From positions 62,001 to 126,000 of the forward strand of contig NZ_JACTOJ010000005.1 of NCBI RefSeq assembly GCF_032335695.1: 64,000 nt of DNA, written 5' to 3'. This document shows, in pieces, positions 1 through 8,408 of this stretch. The notes below the pieces were generated by a model, which was not told the DNA's origin, did no database searches, and saw nothing but the letters and a program-made list of their open reading frames with translations. The DNA comes from JACTOJ01 sp032335695 (GTDB taxonomy: Bacteria; Bacillota; Clostridia; Clostridiales; Clostridiaceae). Each line of letters begins with the position of its first letter. The first letter of the stretch is position 1. Made by a program: the position numbers and the translations under genes.

Positions 1-75
1 CATTTTTGCATAAGCTTTTTTTATTTCTTTTATTTCAGCGTTCTTTTCTATTCCAAGTACTTGATAGTAATCCAT
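1..75 (-). CDS. J-domain (DnaJ-like) co-chaperone, N-terminal fragment
   Basis: Only the first 25 codons lie in the window; the gene runs off the left edge. The start MDYYQVLGIEKNAEIKEIKK is the classical opening of a J domain (helix I, then the lysine-rich start of helix II). The ATG is preceded by a good AAGGAGG site. It begins 21 bases after the stop of the hsp70 gene on the same strand, so it is the third gene of a grpE-hsp70-J operon. J domains stimulate the ATPase of their partner Hsp70. The HPD motif, the zinc-finger region and the C-terminal domains are outside the window, so full DnaJ and a short J protein cannot be told apart. Confidence 0.8.
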   Translation of the reverse strand, partial: MDYYQVLGIEKNAEIKEIKKAYAKM

Positions 76-96
76 AAAGGCCTCCTTATAAGCAAT

Positions 97-1818
97 TTAC
101 TGCATTTCAAATAATATATCAGTTAACTCGTCATCGTATTTCTGAACTAGGCTTTCATTATTATTAATAATAGCACTTTTAAGTGTCTTTAGAAGGAATT
201 CTATTTTTTGCTTTTGAGGATTTTGAATTTTATCTAATTTTTTTTCGGCTATATTTATTATCATTTTTACTCTTGATGCTAAAGGATAGTCTTCCCAATT
301 ATCTAGATTTTCTATTATGCTGTCTAAATACATATTAACATTACTAGAATTTATAATATTAATAACCTTACCAACAGTTTCAGAAGTGCTATTTATTTTT
401 GCTTTTACTTCCAGCATACCATTAAGATTATAGGTGAAGGTTACTTCAATGGATTCCTCACCTTCAGGTTTAGGCGGGATACCTTTAAGCTCGAAGGAAC
501 CTATGTTTGTATTTTCAGATACCATTTTTCCTTCCCCTTCATATATTTCTATTTCTACATCAGCCTGATTATCATAGGAAGTATAATATGTTTTTTTCAC
601 TGAACAAGGAATCTTTGTATCTCTAGTTATAATTGGATCGAATACTCCAAAGACTTTTCTGCCAGTGCTTAGTGTTTTAGTAATCTTTATGCCTAGAGAA
701 TAACTGCATATATCAGTTATTATTAACCCTTCATCTGCATTAATTTGTTTACTAACTATAGCAGCTTGAACAGCAGCGCCTAAGGCAACTGCTTCTTGAG
801 GATTAAAATCGCCTTTTACTCTTGTATCAAATCTATTTATAAGAAGCTCTTTAACTCTTGGAACAATACTAGAGCCACCAACTGCCAGTACCAAGGTTAT
901 ATCATTTTCTTTAAGTCCAGATGCACGTAGAGCTTCATCTATGATAATATTAGTAGATTGAATTAAACCATCTATTAATTCATTGAATTTTTCTCTAGTA
1001 ATTTCAATATTAAGTTCTAATGGGTTGCCAAATTTATCTTCAGCAATGAAGGGGAGAGATATATTAGCTTTTTCCATAGAAGATAGCTCTATTTTAGCAC
1101 GTTCACAAGCTTCTTTTATTCTAGCCGTTGCTTTTAAATTATCTGATAAATCTATATTTTTGTCTTTCTGAAACTCCTCAATAACGTAGTCTTCAAGCTT
1201 TTTATCAAAGTCTTTTCCTCCTAAAGCATTATTTCCTCGGCTAGATTTTACATCAAGAATTCCTTCAAAAAATTCCAATACAGATACATCAAAGGTGCCT
1301 CCGCCCAAATCAAAAACTAATATGTTTTCTTCAGCGCTCATATTTTCAAGACCATAGGCAAGCGCTGCAGCTGTTGGCTCATTAATAATTCTTTCGATCT
1401 TTAGTCCTGCCATTTCACCCGCCATAACAGTAGCTTGTCTTTGCAAATCATTGAAATTAGCAGGAACAGTTATAACGGCTTCTTTTATCTCATTTCCTAT
1501 ATAAATTTCTGCATATTTTTTAAGCTTTTTTAATATCATAGACGAGATTTCTTGGGGAGTATGGATGTTTTCACCTAAAGAAATTTTTTTATCTGTTCCC
1601 ATAAATCTTTTAACTTCTAAAACTGTACTTTCTGGTTTTAAAGCAGCTTGTCTTTTAGCAAATTCGCCTACAATTATTTCATCATTTTCTGATAAACTTA
1701 CAACAGATGGAGTCAATTTACTACCTAAATCATTTGGTATTATAATAGATTTACCATCCTTTAGATAAGCAATTTCAGAAGTAGTTGTACCAAGATCTAT
1801 CCCAATCACGGTTCTCAT
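97..1818 (-). CDS. Hsp70 family chaperone (DnaK-like paralog)
   Basis: Cytosolic ATP-dependent chaperone of 573 residues. Visible signatures are the N-terminal phosphate loop IGIDLGTTTSEIAYL, the Hsp70 signature VFDLGGGTFDVSVLEF near residue 180, and VLAVGGSSIVPRVKELL near residue 320, followed by a beta-sandwich substrate domain and a short helical lid. I chose the ATG at 1818 because AGGAGGGTTAAT lies just upstream; a longer reading from 1845 has no such support. At 573 residues it is shorter than housekeeping DnaK (about 610), with a shortened lid and no acidic glycine-rich tail. It is flanked by a GrpE-like gene 44 bases upstream and a J-domain gene downstream. That layout, with no hrcA, suggests a second Hsp70 set rather than the main heat-shock operon. 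Its clients cannot be inferred. Confidence 0.9.
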   Translation of the reverse strand: MRTVIGIDLGTTTSEIAYLKDGKSIIIPNDLGSKLTPSVVSLSENDEIIVGEFAKRQAALKPESTVLEVKRFMGTDKKISLGENIHTPQEISSMILKKLKKYAEIYIGNEIKEAVITVPANFNDLQRQATVMAGEMAGLKIERIINEPTAAALAYGLENMSAEENILVFDLGGGTFDVSVLEFFEGILDVKSSRGNNALGGKDFDKKLEDYVIEEFQKDKNIDLSDNLKATARIKEACERAKIELSSMEKANISLPFIAEDKFGNPLELNIEITREKFNELIDGLIQSTNIIIDEALRASGLKENDITLVLAVGGSSIVPRVKELLINRFDTRVKGDFNPQEAVALGAAVQAAIVSKQINADEGLIITDICSYSLGIKITKTLSTGRKVFGVFDPIITRDTKIPCSVKKTYYTSYDNQADVEIEIYEGEGKMVSENTNIGSFELKGIPPKPEGEESIEVTFTYNLNGMLEVKAKINSTSETVGKVINIINSSNVNMYLDSIIENLDNWEDYPLASRVKMIINIAEKKLDKIQNPQKQKIEFLLKTLKSAIINNNESLVQKYDDELTDILFEMQ

Positions 1819-1862
1819 AAATATTAACCCTCCTTTAAAAAACAATATGTAATCATGATGCT

Positions 1863-2360
1863 TTATTTAACTGCTATAACTTTAGCAACTCTAATTATAT
1901 TTCCATTATGAATATAACCTTTTTTTACCATATCTACTATTTCATATTTCTTTTTACTATCATCATTAATAATTTTTATACATTCATGATATTTGGGGTC
2001 AAATGTCTTCCCAAGTGCCTCTATTTCGATGATTCCTAGCTGTTTCATTCTGATAGTTAATGCGTCCTTTACAAGGGATATATTAGTAAGTAAAGCTTTA
2101 TTGTTATTCAATAAAGCAAAATTATATATTTCCTCAAAGTCATCCATGGTTTCTATTGCATACTTTGTTGAATTTTCTTGCCAAAGCTCTAAATTGCTAG
2201 CTTTGTTGCTTACCTTTGATATAATATCATTTTTTTCTTTAATTTCTTCATCTAGCATATTTATAGTGAGAATGTTTTTTTTGTTTGCTTTATCCATCTC
2301 ATTGACTTTGTCCTCTAATTTTTTTATGTAGATAAAAATCTCATCTAATGATATATCCAT
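1863..2360 (-). CDS. GrpE-like nucleotide exchange factor
   Basis: A protein of 165 residues. The N-terminal half is a charged, lysine/glutamate-rich coiled coil. The C-terminal half carries the GrpE beta domain: GKTFDPKYHECI, then VDMVKKGYIHNGNIIRVAKV, close to the usual signature of GrpE proteins. GrpE exchanges ADP on Hsp70. The start is set at the ATG at 2360 because GGGAGGTG lies just upstream; the longer reading from 2393 would place that site inside the gene. It is the first gene of the operon and stands 44 bases ahead of hsp70. The N-terminal part is unlike housekeeping GrpE, in keeping with a dedicated exchange factor for the neighbouring Hsp70 paralog. Confidence 0.85.
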   Translation of the reverse strand: MDISLDEIFIYIKKLEDKVNEMDKANKKNILTINMLDEEIKEKNDIISKVSNKASNLELWQENSTKYAIETMDDFEEIYNFALLNNNKALLTNISLVKDALTIRMKQLGIIEIEALGKTFDPKYHECIKIINDDSKKKYEIVDMVKKGYIHNGNIIRVAKVIAVK

Positions 2361-2419
2361 GAAATCACACCTCCCTGCATAATTTATTAGCATGTTGATG
2401 ATACGAATATATTAATGCT

Positions 2420-2448
2420 ATTTTACCATTATAAGGATAAGTTGTCAC
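2420..2448 (-). promoter_or_regulatory. Sigma-A type promoter of the grpE-hsp70-J operon
   Basis: On the minus strand GTGACA (2448-2443) and TAAAAT (2425-2420) are separated by exactly 17 bases, about 60 bases before the grpE start. No CIRCE element (GCACTC-N9-GAGTGC) is visible nearby, so HrcA control is not supported. Confidence 0.5.
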
Positions 2449-2479
2449 TTCAAAATTAATGTAGTAAGTAACTTGTATA

Positions 2480-2518
2480 AAAATAGTTCGTAGCCTGCAA
2501 AAGTTACGAACTATTTTT
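2480..2518 (-). terminator. Terminator downstream of aspartokinase
   Basis: A 13-base stem (AAAATAGTTCGTA paired with TACGAACTATTTT) has a 12-base loop and U-rich flanks on both strands. It lies between the end of the aspartokinase gene and the grpE promoter, and insulates the two units. Confidence 0.75.
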
Positions 2519-2564
2519 ATACTATTTAAATTTTAGCATTAAATTATGATGTATTAATCTATTT

Positions 2565-3905
2565 TTAATAAACAAAACGATTATATATTGATTTAATTGC
2601 TGTATCAAAATCTTCTGTTTCAACCCCAACTATAACGTTTATTTCAGAGGAGCCTTGATTAATCATTCTGATATTAACTTGATTTTCTGAAAGGCAAGTG
2701 AATATCTGAGAGGCTATTCCTTTTTTCCTAGACATTCCTTTACCAACGGTAGCAATAAGAGCCATATTAGGATATACATCTATGGAATCTGGTCTGCACT
2801 GCCTATTTATTTCATCTATTATATCTTCAAGCTTATCTTGAAGTTTTTTATCTTCTATAACTAATGAGACAGAATCAATACCGGAAGGCATACATTCAAA
2901 AGGAATACCATTATTTTCAAGTATTGAAAGTAACTTTCTACAAAAACCTAATTCTATATTCATAAGATGTTTTTCAATTGCTATAACTGTAAAATCTTTC
3001 TTTCCAGCTATACCTGTAATAGCATGCTGATTGTCACTTTTCTGTGAATCATCAACGATAAGGGTACCTTTATCCTTAGGACGATTAGTATTCTTGATGT
3101 TTATAGGTATACCTACTTCCCTTACTGGAAATACTGCTTCCTCATGAAGAACACCTGCTCCCATATATGAAAGTTCTCTTAGTTCCCTGTAGGTGATTAC
3201 ATCTATAGGCTTAGGGTTATCTACAATTCTAGGATCGGTCATCATAAAGCCAGAAACATCAGTCCAATTTTCGTAAAGTACAGAAGAGGTACATTTTGCA
3301 ATTATAGCTCCAGTTATATCAGAACCACCTCTAGTAAAGGTTTTAATATTTCCATTATGAGTGGTGCCATAGAACCCTGGTATAACAGCATAATTAATAT
3401 GGACTAATTTAGCCGCTACTGCTTCTTGGGTTTTAGCAGCATCATAAACTCCATATTTATTAAAATACACCAATTCAGCAGAATCAATAAATCGAAACTT
3501 AAGAAGCTTAGATAAAATTATAGCATTTAGATATTCTCCTCGGCTTGCAGTATAATCAGCAGAAGCACCTGATTGAATATTATTTTTTATAGCTACAAGA
3601 TATTCTTCTATGTTTAAATCATTCATATAGCTATATTTTTTAGATAAATCTGATACTATTTCCTTGTACCTATTAGATATTATTTCAAATACATCATTAA
3701 ACGGAATCCCTTGCTGAACATGCGCATGACATAAATATAAAAGGTCTGTAATTTTGTAGTCGGAACTAAATCTTTTACCAGGAGCAGAAGGGATTATATA
3801 CCTTCTATTTTTATCTGATTCAATTATGGACTTTACTTTTTCAAATTGTCCTGCGTCCGCTAAAGAACTACCCCCGAATTTTGCAGTGATTGAAGCTTCA
3901 AACAT
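2565..3905 (-). CDS. Aspartate kinase
   Basis: Phosphorylates L-aspartate with ATP, the first step to lysine, threonine, methionine and diaminopimelate (needed for peptidoglycan and for spore dipicolinate). The 446-residue protein opens with TAKFGGSSLADAGQF, the kinase nucleotide motif, and has FTRGGSDITGA in the catalytic domain. The C-terminal third (about residues 295-446) looks like a pair of ACT domains; ATVGKGMSRKKG and VNIRMINQGSSEINVIVGV mark the second. The start is the ATG at 3905 after GGGGGG, not the longer reading from 3941. The gene stands alone. No lysine riboswitch is seen in the short upstream region, so I cannot say which end product controls it. Confidence 0.93.
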   Translation of the reverse strand: MFEASITAKFGGSSLADAGQFEKVKSIIESDKNRRYIIPSAPGKRFSSDYKITDLLYLCHAHVQQGIPFNDVFEIISNRYKEIVSDLSKKYSYMNDLNIEEYLVAIKNNIQSGASADYTASRGEYLNAIILSKLLKFRFIDSAELVYFNKYGVYDAAKTQEAVAAKLVHINYAVIPGFYGTTHNGNIKTFTRGGSDITGAIIAKCTSSVLYENWTDVSGFMMTDPRIVDNPKPIDVITYRELRELSYMGAGVLHEEAVFPVREVGIPINIKNTNRPKDKGTLIVDDSQKSDNQHAITGIAGKKDFTVIAIEKHLMNIELGFCRKLLSILENNGIPFECMPSGIDSVSLVIEDKKLQDKLEDIIDEINRQCRPDSIDVYPNMALIATVGKGMSRKKGIASQIFTCLSENQVNIRMINQGSSEINVIVGVETEDFDTAIKSIYNRFVY

Positions 3906-4086
3906 ACTAATTCCCCCCAAAGAATATAATAAGTATAACAAAATATTTTATTAAAATTTTTATGCTTTTGCAGTAAATTATAACACATAAAAAAAACTAT
4001 AAAAAGATACTGGTTATAATTTATATAAAAATTAAATAAAATCTGATATTATTATTTTATAAAAATTGTTAAAGGAAGTGGATAGT

Positions 4087-5046
4087 TTGAAGATTGTTGT
4101 TTTAGATGGATATACTTTAAATCCAGGAGATTTATCTTGGGATGGATTTAGGAATCTAGGAGATGTTACAATATATGATAGAACTGATTCAACGGAAACA
4201 TATGAAAGAAGCAAAGATGCAGAAATAGTCATAACAAACAAAACTATAATAGATAAAAAACTTATAGATAAACTTACTAAGTTGAAGTATATAGGAGTAT
4301 TGGCTACAGGATACAATGTAGTTGATGTAAGCGCTGCAAAGAAAAAGAATGTTATAGTAACCAATATACCTGCTTACGGTACTGATTCTGTAGCACAAAT
4401 GATTTTTGCATTAATACTGGACATAACAAATCACGTAAGTAGTCATAATGCAGCTGTTAGACAGGGGGCTTGGAGTAAATCCAAAGATTTTTGCTTTTGG
4501 AATAAACCTATAATCGAACTTAGTGGAAAAACTATTGGAATAATTGGATTTGGTGCTATAGGTAGAAAGGTAGCAGATATAGCCCAGGTGTTTGATATGA
4601 ATGTTATAGCTTACAGCAGAACAATAACAGACGAAAGCAAAAGGAAAAACTTTAAGTGGGTATCATTAAATTCAATATTTGAAGAATCCGATTTTTTAAG
4701 CTTAAATTGTCCGTTAAATAATGCAACTAAAGGAATTATAAACAGAGATACTTTAAATAAAATGAAAAAAAATGCAATATTAATTAATGCTTCGCGTGGA
4801 CCGCTAATTGTTGAAGAACATTTAGCAGAAGCTTTAAATAAGGGAACAATATCAGCTGCAGGATTAGATGTTCTAAGTGAAGAACCGCCTTCAAAAGATA
4901 ATCCTTTAATAAAAGCTAAAAATTGTGTATTAACACCTCATATAGCTTGGGCGGCAAAAGAAGCAAGAATGAGGCTTATGAATATAGCTGTAAGCAATCT
5001 TAAAGCTTTCCTTAATGGAAATCCAGAAAATATCATAGAAAGCTAA
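4087..5046 (+). CDS. D-2-hydroxyacid dehydrogenase (glycerate dehydrogenase-like)
   Basis: NAD(P)H-dependent reduction of a 2-keto acid to a D-2-hydroxy acid. The 319 residues have the two-domain layout of the family: IGVLATGYNVVD in the substrate domain, the Rossmann loop GIIGFGAIGRK near residue 150, and the catalytic trio Arg (NASRGPLIVEE), Glu (DVLSEEPP) and His (LTPHIAWAAKEA). The TPHIAWA form is typical of hydroxypyruvate/glycerate dehydrogenases, but the substrate is not certain. The start is a TTG at 4087, six bases after GGAAGTG; this gives the normal family length. The gene is divergent from aspartokinase and appears monocistronic. Confidence 0.88.
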   Translation: MKIVVLDGYTLNPGDLSWDGFRNLGDVTIYDRTDSTETYERSKDAEIVITNKTIIDKKLIDKLTKLKYIGVLATGYNVVDVSAAKKKNVIVTNIPAYGTDSVAQMIFALILDITNHVSSHNAAVRQGAWSKSKDFCFWNKPIIELSGKTIGIIGFGAIGRKVADIAQVFDMNVIAYSRTITDESKRKNFKWVSLNSIFEESDFLSLNCPLNNATKGIINRDTLNKMKKNAILINASRGPLIVEEHLAEALNKGTISAAGLDVLSEEPPSKDNPLIKAKNCVLTPHIAWAAKEARMRLMNIAVSNLKAFLNGNPENIIES

Positions 5047-5101
5047 ATACATTGGTTATTATCACTTATAAAATATATTAACATGAATTTTGTAAAAAAA
5101 A

Positions 5102-5130
5102 TTGAAATAATTGCAACTGTAATCTATAAT
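5102..5130 (+). promoter_or_regulatory. Sigma-A type promoter of the GT2 gene
   Basis: TTGAAA (5102-5107) and a perfect TATAAT (5125-5130) are 17 bases apart, about 100 bases ahead of the glycosyltransferase start. Confidence 0.6.
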
Positions 5131-5227
5131 AGATAAAGTTGAATCTTTTTATAACTATTTTATTAAATATGGTAATTGAGTTAAATCTTAAACTTTGTAT
5201 TAAATGATAGATAAAGGAGTGAATTTA

Positions 5228-6157
5228 TTGAAGGTTGCAATTATAATCCCATGTTATAATGAAGAGCTTACAATAAAAAAAGTTATTTCAGATTTTAGAA
5301 GAGAACTTCCAGATGCAGATATATATGTATATGACAATAATTCAAAAGATAATACATATGAAATTGCAAAAGACAGTGGAGCTATAGTAAAAAAGGAGTT
5401 TAGACAAGGAAAGGGTAATGTGGTTAGGTCTATGTTCAGAGATATAGATGCAGACTGCTATGTTATGGTAGATGGAGATGATACTTACCCTGCAGAATTT
5501 GTACATTCACTTATTGAACCTATAAAAAACAAAGAAGCAAATATGGTGATAGGGGACAGACTTTCTAACGGTACATATAAAAATGAGAACAAAAGAGCCT
5601 TTCACAATATGGGCAATTTAATGGTAAGAGGACTTATAAATAAGCTTTTCAGCAGTGATATATATGATATAATGACTGGATATAGAAGCTTTGATAAAGA
5701 GTTCGTAAAATCCATGCCAGTGCTGAGTTCAGGATTTGAAATAGAAACAGAAATCAGCATACACGCTTTGGACAAGAAATTTATAATTAAGGAGATTCCT
5801 ATTGACTATAGAGACAGACCTGAGGGAAGCGTTTCCAAACTTAATACCTTTAACGACGGTATAAAGGTATTAAAAACAGTGTTTACTCTTTTTAAAGATT
5901 ACAAGCCCTTAATATTTTTTACCTTTTGGACTATTATATTTTTTATTTTAGGACTATTAGCAGGTACTCCAGTAATAATTGAGTTTTTAGAAACTCACTT
6001 TATTAGCAAAATGCCCTCAGCCATACTTGCAGTTGGATTAATTATTTTATCAATGCTTTCGCTGATATGTGGATTAATATTGGATACTGTAGTAAAGCAG
6101 CAGAAGAGAACTTATGAGCTGTATTTGAATTTATTACATAATGAAATAAAAAAGTAG
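5228..6157 (+). CDS. GT2 family glycosyltransferase (polyprenyl-phosphate sugar transferase type)
   Basis: Likely moves a sugar from a nucleotide donor onto polyprenyl phosphate at the inner face of the membrane. The 309-residue protein starts KVAIIIPCYNEE, the GT-A fold opening, and has VMVDGDDTYPAEF with the metal-binding DxD-type acidic cluster near residue 85. Two hydrophobic segments near the C terminus (FFTFWTIIFFILGLLAG and ILAVGLIILSMLSLICGLIL) would anchor it, as in DPM1/GtrB relatives. The start is a TTG at 5228, eight bases after AAAGGAG. It converges on a GT39-type transferase, the class of enzyme that uses polyprenyl-phosphate sugars, so the two could supply and use the same lipid-linked sugar (inference). 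Confidence 0.85.
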   Translation: MKVAIIIPCYNEELTIKKVISDFRRELPDADIYVYDNNSKDNTYEIAKDSGAIVKKEFRQGKGNVVRSMFRDIDADCYVMVDGDDTYPAEFVHSLIEPIKNKEANMVIGDRLSNGTYKNENKRAFHNMGNLMVRGLINKLFSSDIYDIMTGYRSFDKEFVKSMPVLSSGFEIETEISIHALDKKFIIKEIPIDYRDRPEGSVSKLNTFNDGIKVLKTVFTLFKDYKPLIFFTFWTIIFFILGLLAGTPVIIEFLETHFISKMPSAILAVGLIILSMLSLICGLILDTVVKQQKRTYELYLNLLHNEIKK

Positions 6158-6185
6158 ATGCTTTATAAAGCATCTATTTTTTTAT
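6155..6185. terminator. Bidirectional terminator between GT2 and GT39 genes
   Basis: A perfect 11-base inverted repeat (TAGATGCTTTA/TAAAGCATCTA) includes the GT2 stop codon. It is followed by seven T on the plus strand and a T-rich run on the minus strand, so it serves both convergent genes. Confidence 0.85.
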
Positions 6186-7495
6186 TAATTAATTATTTGA
6201 TTTTCTGATTTTCCAGCACTAATTCGTTCTTTTATTGAAAATACAGCATAAGCAGCCATAATTATAAAATACGGTGCAGCAGGATAGAAATATCTTCCCA
6301 TAGTAAAGAACGGCAAATAATCAATATCAAAATATATGACAATGGCTATAAGAAGTATTGGAAGCTTATTGTTACTTTTATTTTTAAAGTAGAATAAAGA
6401 ACCTATAACAGCTAGTATAAGCATTAAGAAATGATAAAGTCCAGCCATTTCATAGCTTATTCCAAAAAGTGGCTTCCAATAAAAAGGAAAATTAATTTGG
6501 GCCCAAGATTTACCTATAGTGTACCAATATATAAATTTTAAAGGTTCTTTAGGAAACAAATTTTTTAGTCTATATTTAGATATAGCAACTTCTGTTGCAT
6601 TGCTTTGTAATTCAGTTTGAGTCCCTTCACCATAGTGAAATTGTTTATAGTTCAGTCCATCAGTTTTTTGTGTACTTTGATCATAATTAATATATGTACC
6701 TTGCAGCATAGGGTTACCTGATGCCATAGTAAGAGGAATAATCTGATGGAAAACTTTATAATTCCTTATCCACCAAGGGCTTAACACAGCGCAAAACACT
6801 AGTGTAACCGCTAAGCCATATTTTACGCAATCTATAAATCTAGCTTTTTTTATTATCCACATAATCAGTATTAATATAGGATATGTAGCTATTGCAGGTC
6901 TAAAAAGGGTAGATAGCCCCCAAAATAATCCTGATATTAAATAAAACTTCATTTTATTTTCTTCTAATGCGTAAATAGAAAATAACACTAGGCACAAAAC
7001 AAAGAATTTAAAGAAAGTTTCTGTAAGTACCAAGTTTGCTGTGTAGATTTCCGCAATATAGAAAGTATCAAAAATTACTGCTAAAATTGCTATTTTGCTA
7101 TTAAACATTTTTCTTCCAATATAGAATATAATCAACAAAGATACAGTTTGAAGAACAGCTTGAACAATTCTTAAAGCAGTTATTCCACCATAAAACCCAA
7201 AAATTTTCATTAAGAATGCTAAAGCAAAAGGAAGCCCTGGCATCATGAATACTGTGGAAGTTGGTGGATGATGATATGTGTAGATTCCTTGTTCTAAAAG
7301 TATTTTGGCACTCCTAATAAATTTTACATCATCATTATCTGGGCTATAAATATTACCTAATAATGTACTATTTCCATAATAGAAAATAGAAACAAGAGTC
7401 ATTAAAAATAATAAAGCACAACAGGATGCTAATATTATTTTTATTTTTTTACTTTCATTTTTTAGAGTAAACAAATTAATCACCATCATTTCCAT
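6185..7495 (-). CDS. GT39-type membrane glycosyltransferase
   Basis: A 436-residue multipass membrane protein with about ten hydrophobic segments. After the first membrane helix comes an extracytoplasmic loop with DNDDVKFIRSAKILLEQGIY and MMPGLPFALAFLMKIFG, typical of the ArnT/PMT (GT39) family, whose members use an acidic residue in this loop and a polyprenyl-phosphate sugar donor to glycosylate lipids or proteins outside the membrane. The acceptor is unknown. The start is uncertain: ATG codons at 7495, 7489 and 7486 are all possible and none has a strong ribosome site. It converges on the GT2 gene, a plausible donor-making partner. Confidence 0.8.
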   Translation of the reverse strand: MEMMVINLFTLKNESKKIKIILASCCALLFLMTLVSIFYYGNSTLLGNIYSPDNDDVKFIRSAKILLEQGIYTYHHPPTSTVFMMPGLPFALAFLMKIFGFYGGITALRIVQAVLQTVSLLIIFYIGRKMFNSKIAILAVIFDTFYIAEIYTANLVLTETFFKFFVLCLVLFSIYALEENKMKFYLISGLFWGLSTLFRPAIATYPILILIMWIIKKARFIDCVKYGLAVTLVFCAVLSPWWIRNYKVFHQIIPLTMASGNPMLQGTYINYDQSTQKTDGLNYKQFHYGEGTQTELQSNATEVAISKYRLKNLFPKEPLKFIYWYTIGKSWAQINFPFYWKPLFGISYEMAGLYHFLMLILAVIGSLFYFKNKSNNKLPILLIAIVIYFDIDYLPFFTMGRYFYPAAPYFIIMAAYAVFSIKERISAGKSENQIIN

Positions 7496-7674
7496 TGTTT
7501 TACTTAATATTTACTAAAATATTTTATCACATGGGGGTCGTATTTGTATATAAAAATAGCTGCCTAGAAATTATTTCGTACTTAAGAAAGGAACGCCTAA
7601 TAAAAATACATAACAATATGTATCAATGCATAATTAATATTTATTAATAAAAATGATTATTTTTATTTGAAAAG

Positions 7675-7703
7675 TTGTCCACACAAAAATAATTGTATAT
7701 AAT
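7675..7703 (+). promoter_or_regulatory. Promoter of the repeat protein/MoxR/VWA operon
   Basis: TTGTCC (7675-7680) and a perfect TATAAT (7698-7703) are exactly 17 bases apart, 26 bases before the first ATG of the operon. Confidence 0.6.
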
Positions 7704-7729
7704 AACTATAAAAGGTTGGTGACTTAAAG

Positions 7730-8392
7730 ATGAATATAGAAGATATAAATTTAAATGATAAAAATAAGTGGGATGCGCTGAAGAAAAGCATTTGGAACAT
7801 TGAATATATTGATAATCCATCCGAAGACATGAGCATTTATTGTGTAAAAAAAGCTTGGAATACTCTTAAATTTATTCATGACCCGAATGATAATATAATA
7901 AAGGAAGCATTAAAAAATAATGGATGGGCTATTCAATTTGTAAAAAAGCCAAGTTTAGAACAAATGCTTTTAGCTGTTGAAAATAACTGGGAATCGATTA
8001 GATTTATTGATGACCCTACGGAAGAAATTCAACTAGCAGCTATAAATAAAAGCCATAGTGCTATTAAATTTATGAAAAATCCTTCATTCAAGTCAAAACT
8101 AGCAGCTATAATAAAAAATCCTGAAGCAATTAAAAATTTTGACTATACTGAAAGTGAATTTATTGATTTTATAAAATATAATATTAATGTTTTAAAATAT
8201 GTGTCAAATTATGATAAAGATAAAATAATTGACGCTATACAAACTGTGATTTCTAAGGATAATATTACAAAAGCATATATATATGATTACATAAAATTAA
8301 ATAATTTACAGATAGATAAGGACAAATTTATATACGATAACGGAAGTGCTGTGAGCAAAGAATATTATGTGGACTTAAATTTAGATTTATAG
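7730..8392 (+). CDS. Tandem-repeat protein (DUF4116-like), first gene of MoxR/VWA operon
   Basis: I see no enzyme motif. The 220 residues consist largely of about seven degenerate repeats of 21-24 residues, each of the form W-x-x-I-x-F-I-x-x-P-(S/T)-x-E followed by a helix. Examples are WNIEYIDNPSEDM, WNTLKFIHDPNDN, WAIQFVKKPSLEQ, WESIRFIDDPTEE and HSAIKFMKNPSFK. This pattern resembles DUF4116-type repeats; the family name is from memory. Such repeats usually form helical scaffolds that bind proteins. There is no signal peptide, so it should be cytosolic. It is 16 bases upstream of an AAA ATPase gene and in one operon with it, so the obvious guess is an adaptor or client-recognition subunit for that ATPase. 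Confidence 0.8.
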   Translation: MNIEDINLNDKNKWDALKKSIWNIEYIDNPSEDMSIYCVKKAWNTLKFIHDPNDNIIKEALKNNGWAIQFVKKPSLEQMLLAVENNWESIRFIDDPTEEIQLAAINKSHSAIKFMKNPSFKSKLAAIIKNPEAIKNFDYTESEFIDFIKYNINVLKYVSNYDKDKIIDAIQTVISKDNITKAYIYDYIKLNNLQIDKDKFIYDNGSAVSKEYYVDLNLDL

Positions 8393-8408
8393 ACAAGAGG
8401 AGAGAATT

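Noticed and set aside
2361..2480. CIRCE/HrcA operator ahead of grpE
   Set aside because: No GCACTC-N9-GAGTGC inverted repeat is present.
3906..4086. Lysine riboswitch ahead of aspartokinase
   Set aside because: The space is under 100 bases on the aspartokinase side and lacks the aptamer's conserved parts and a terminator.
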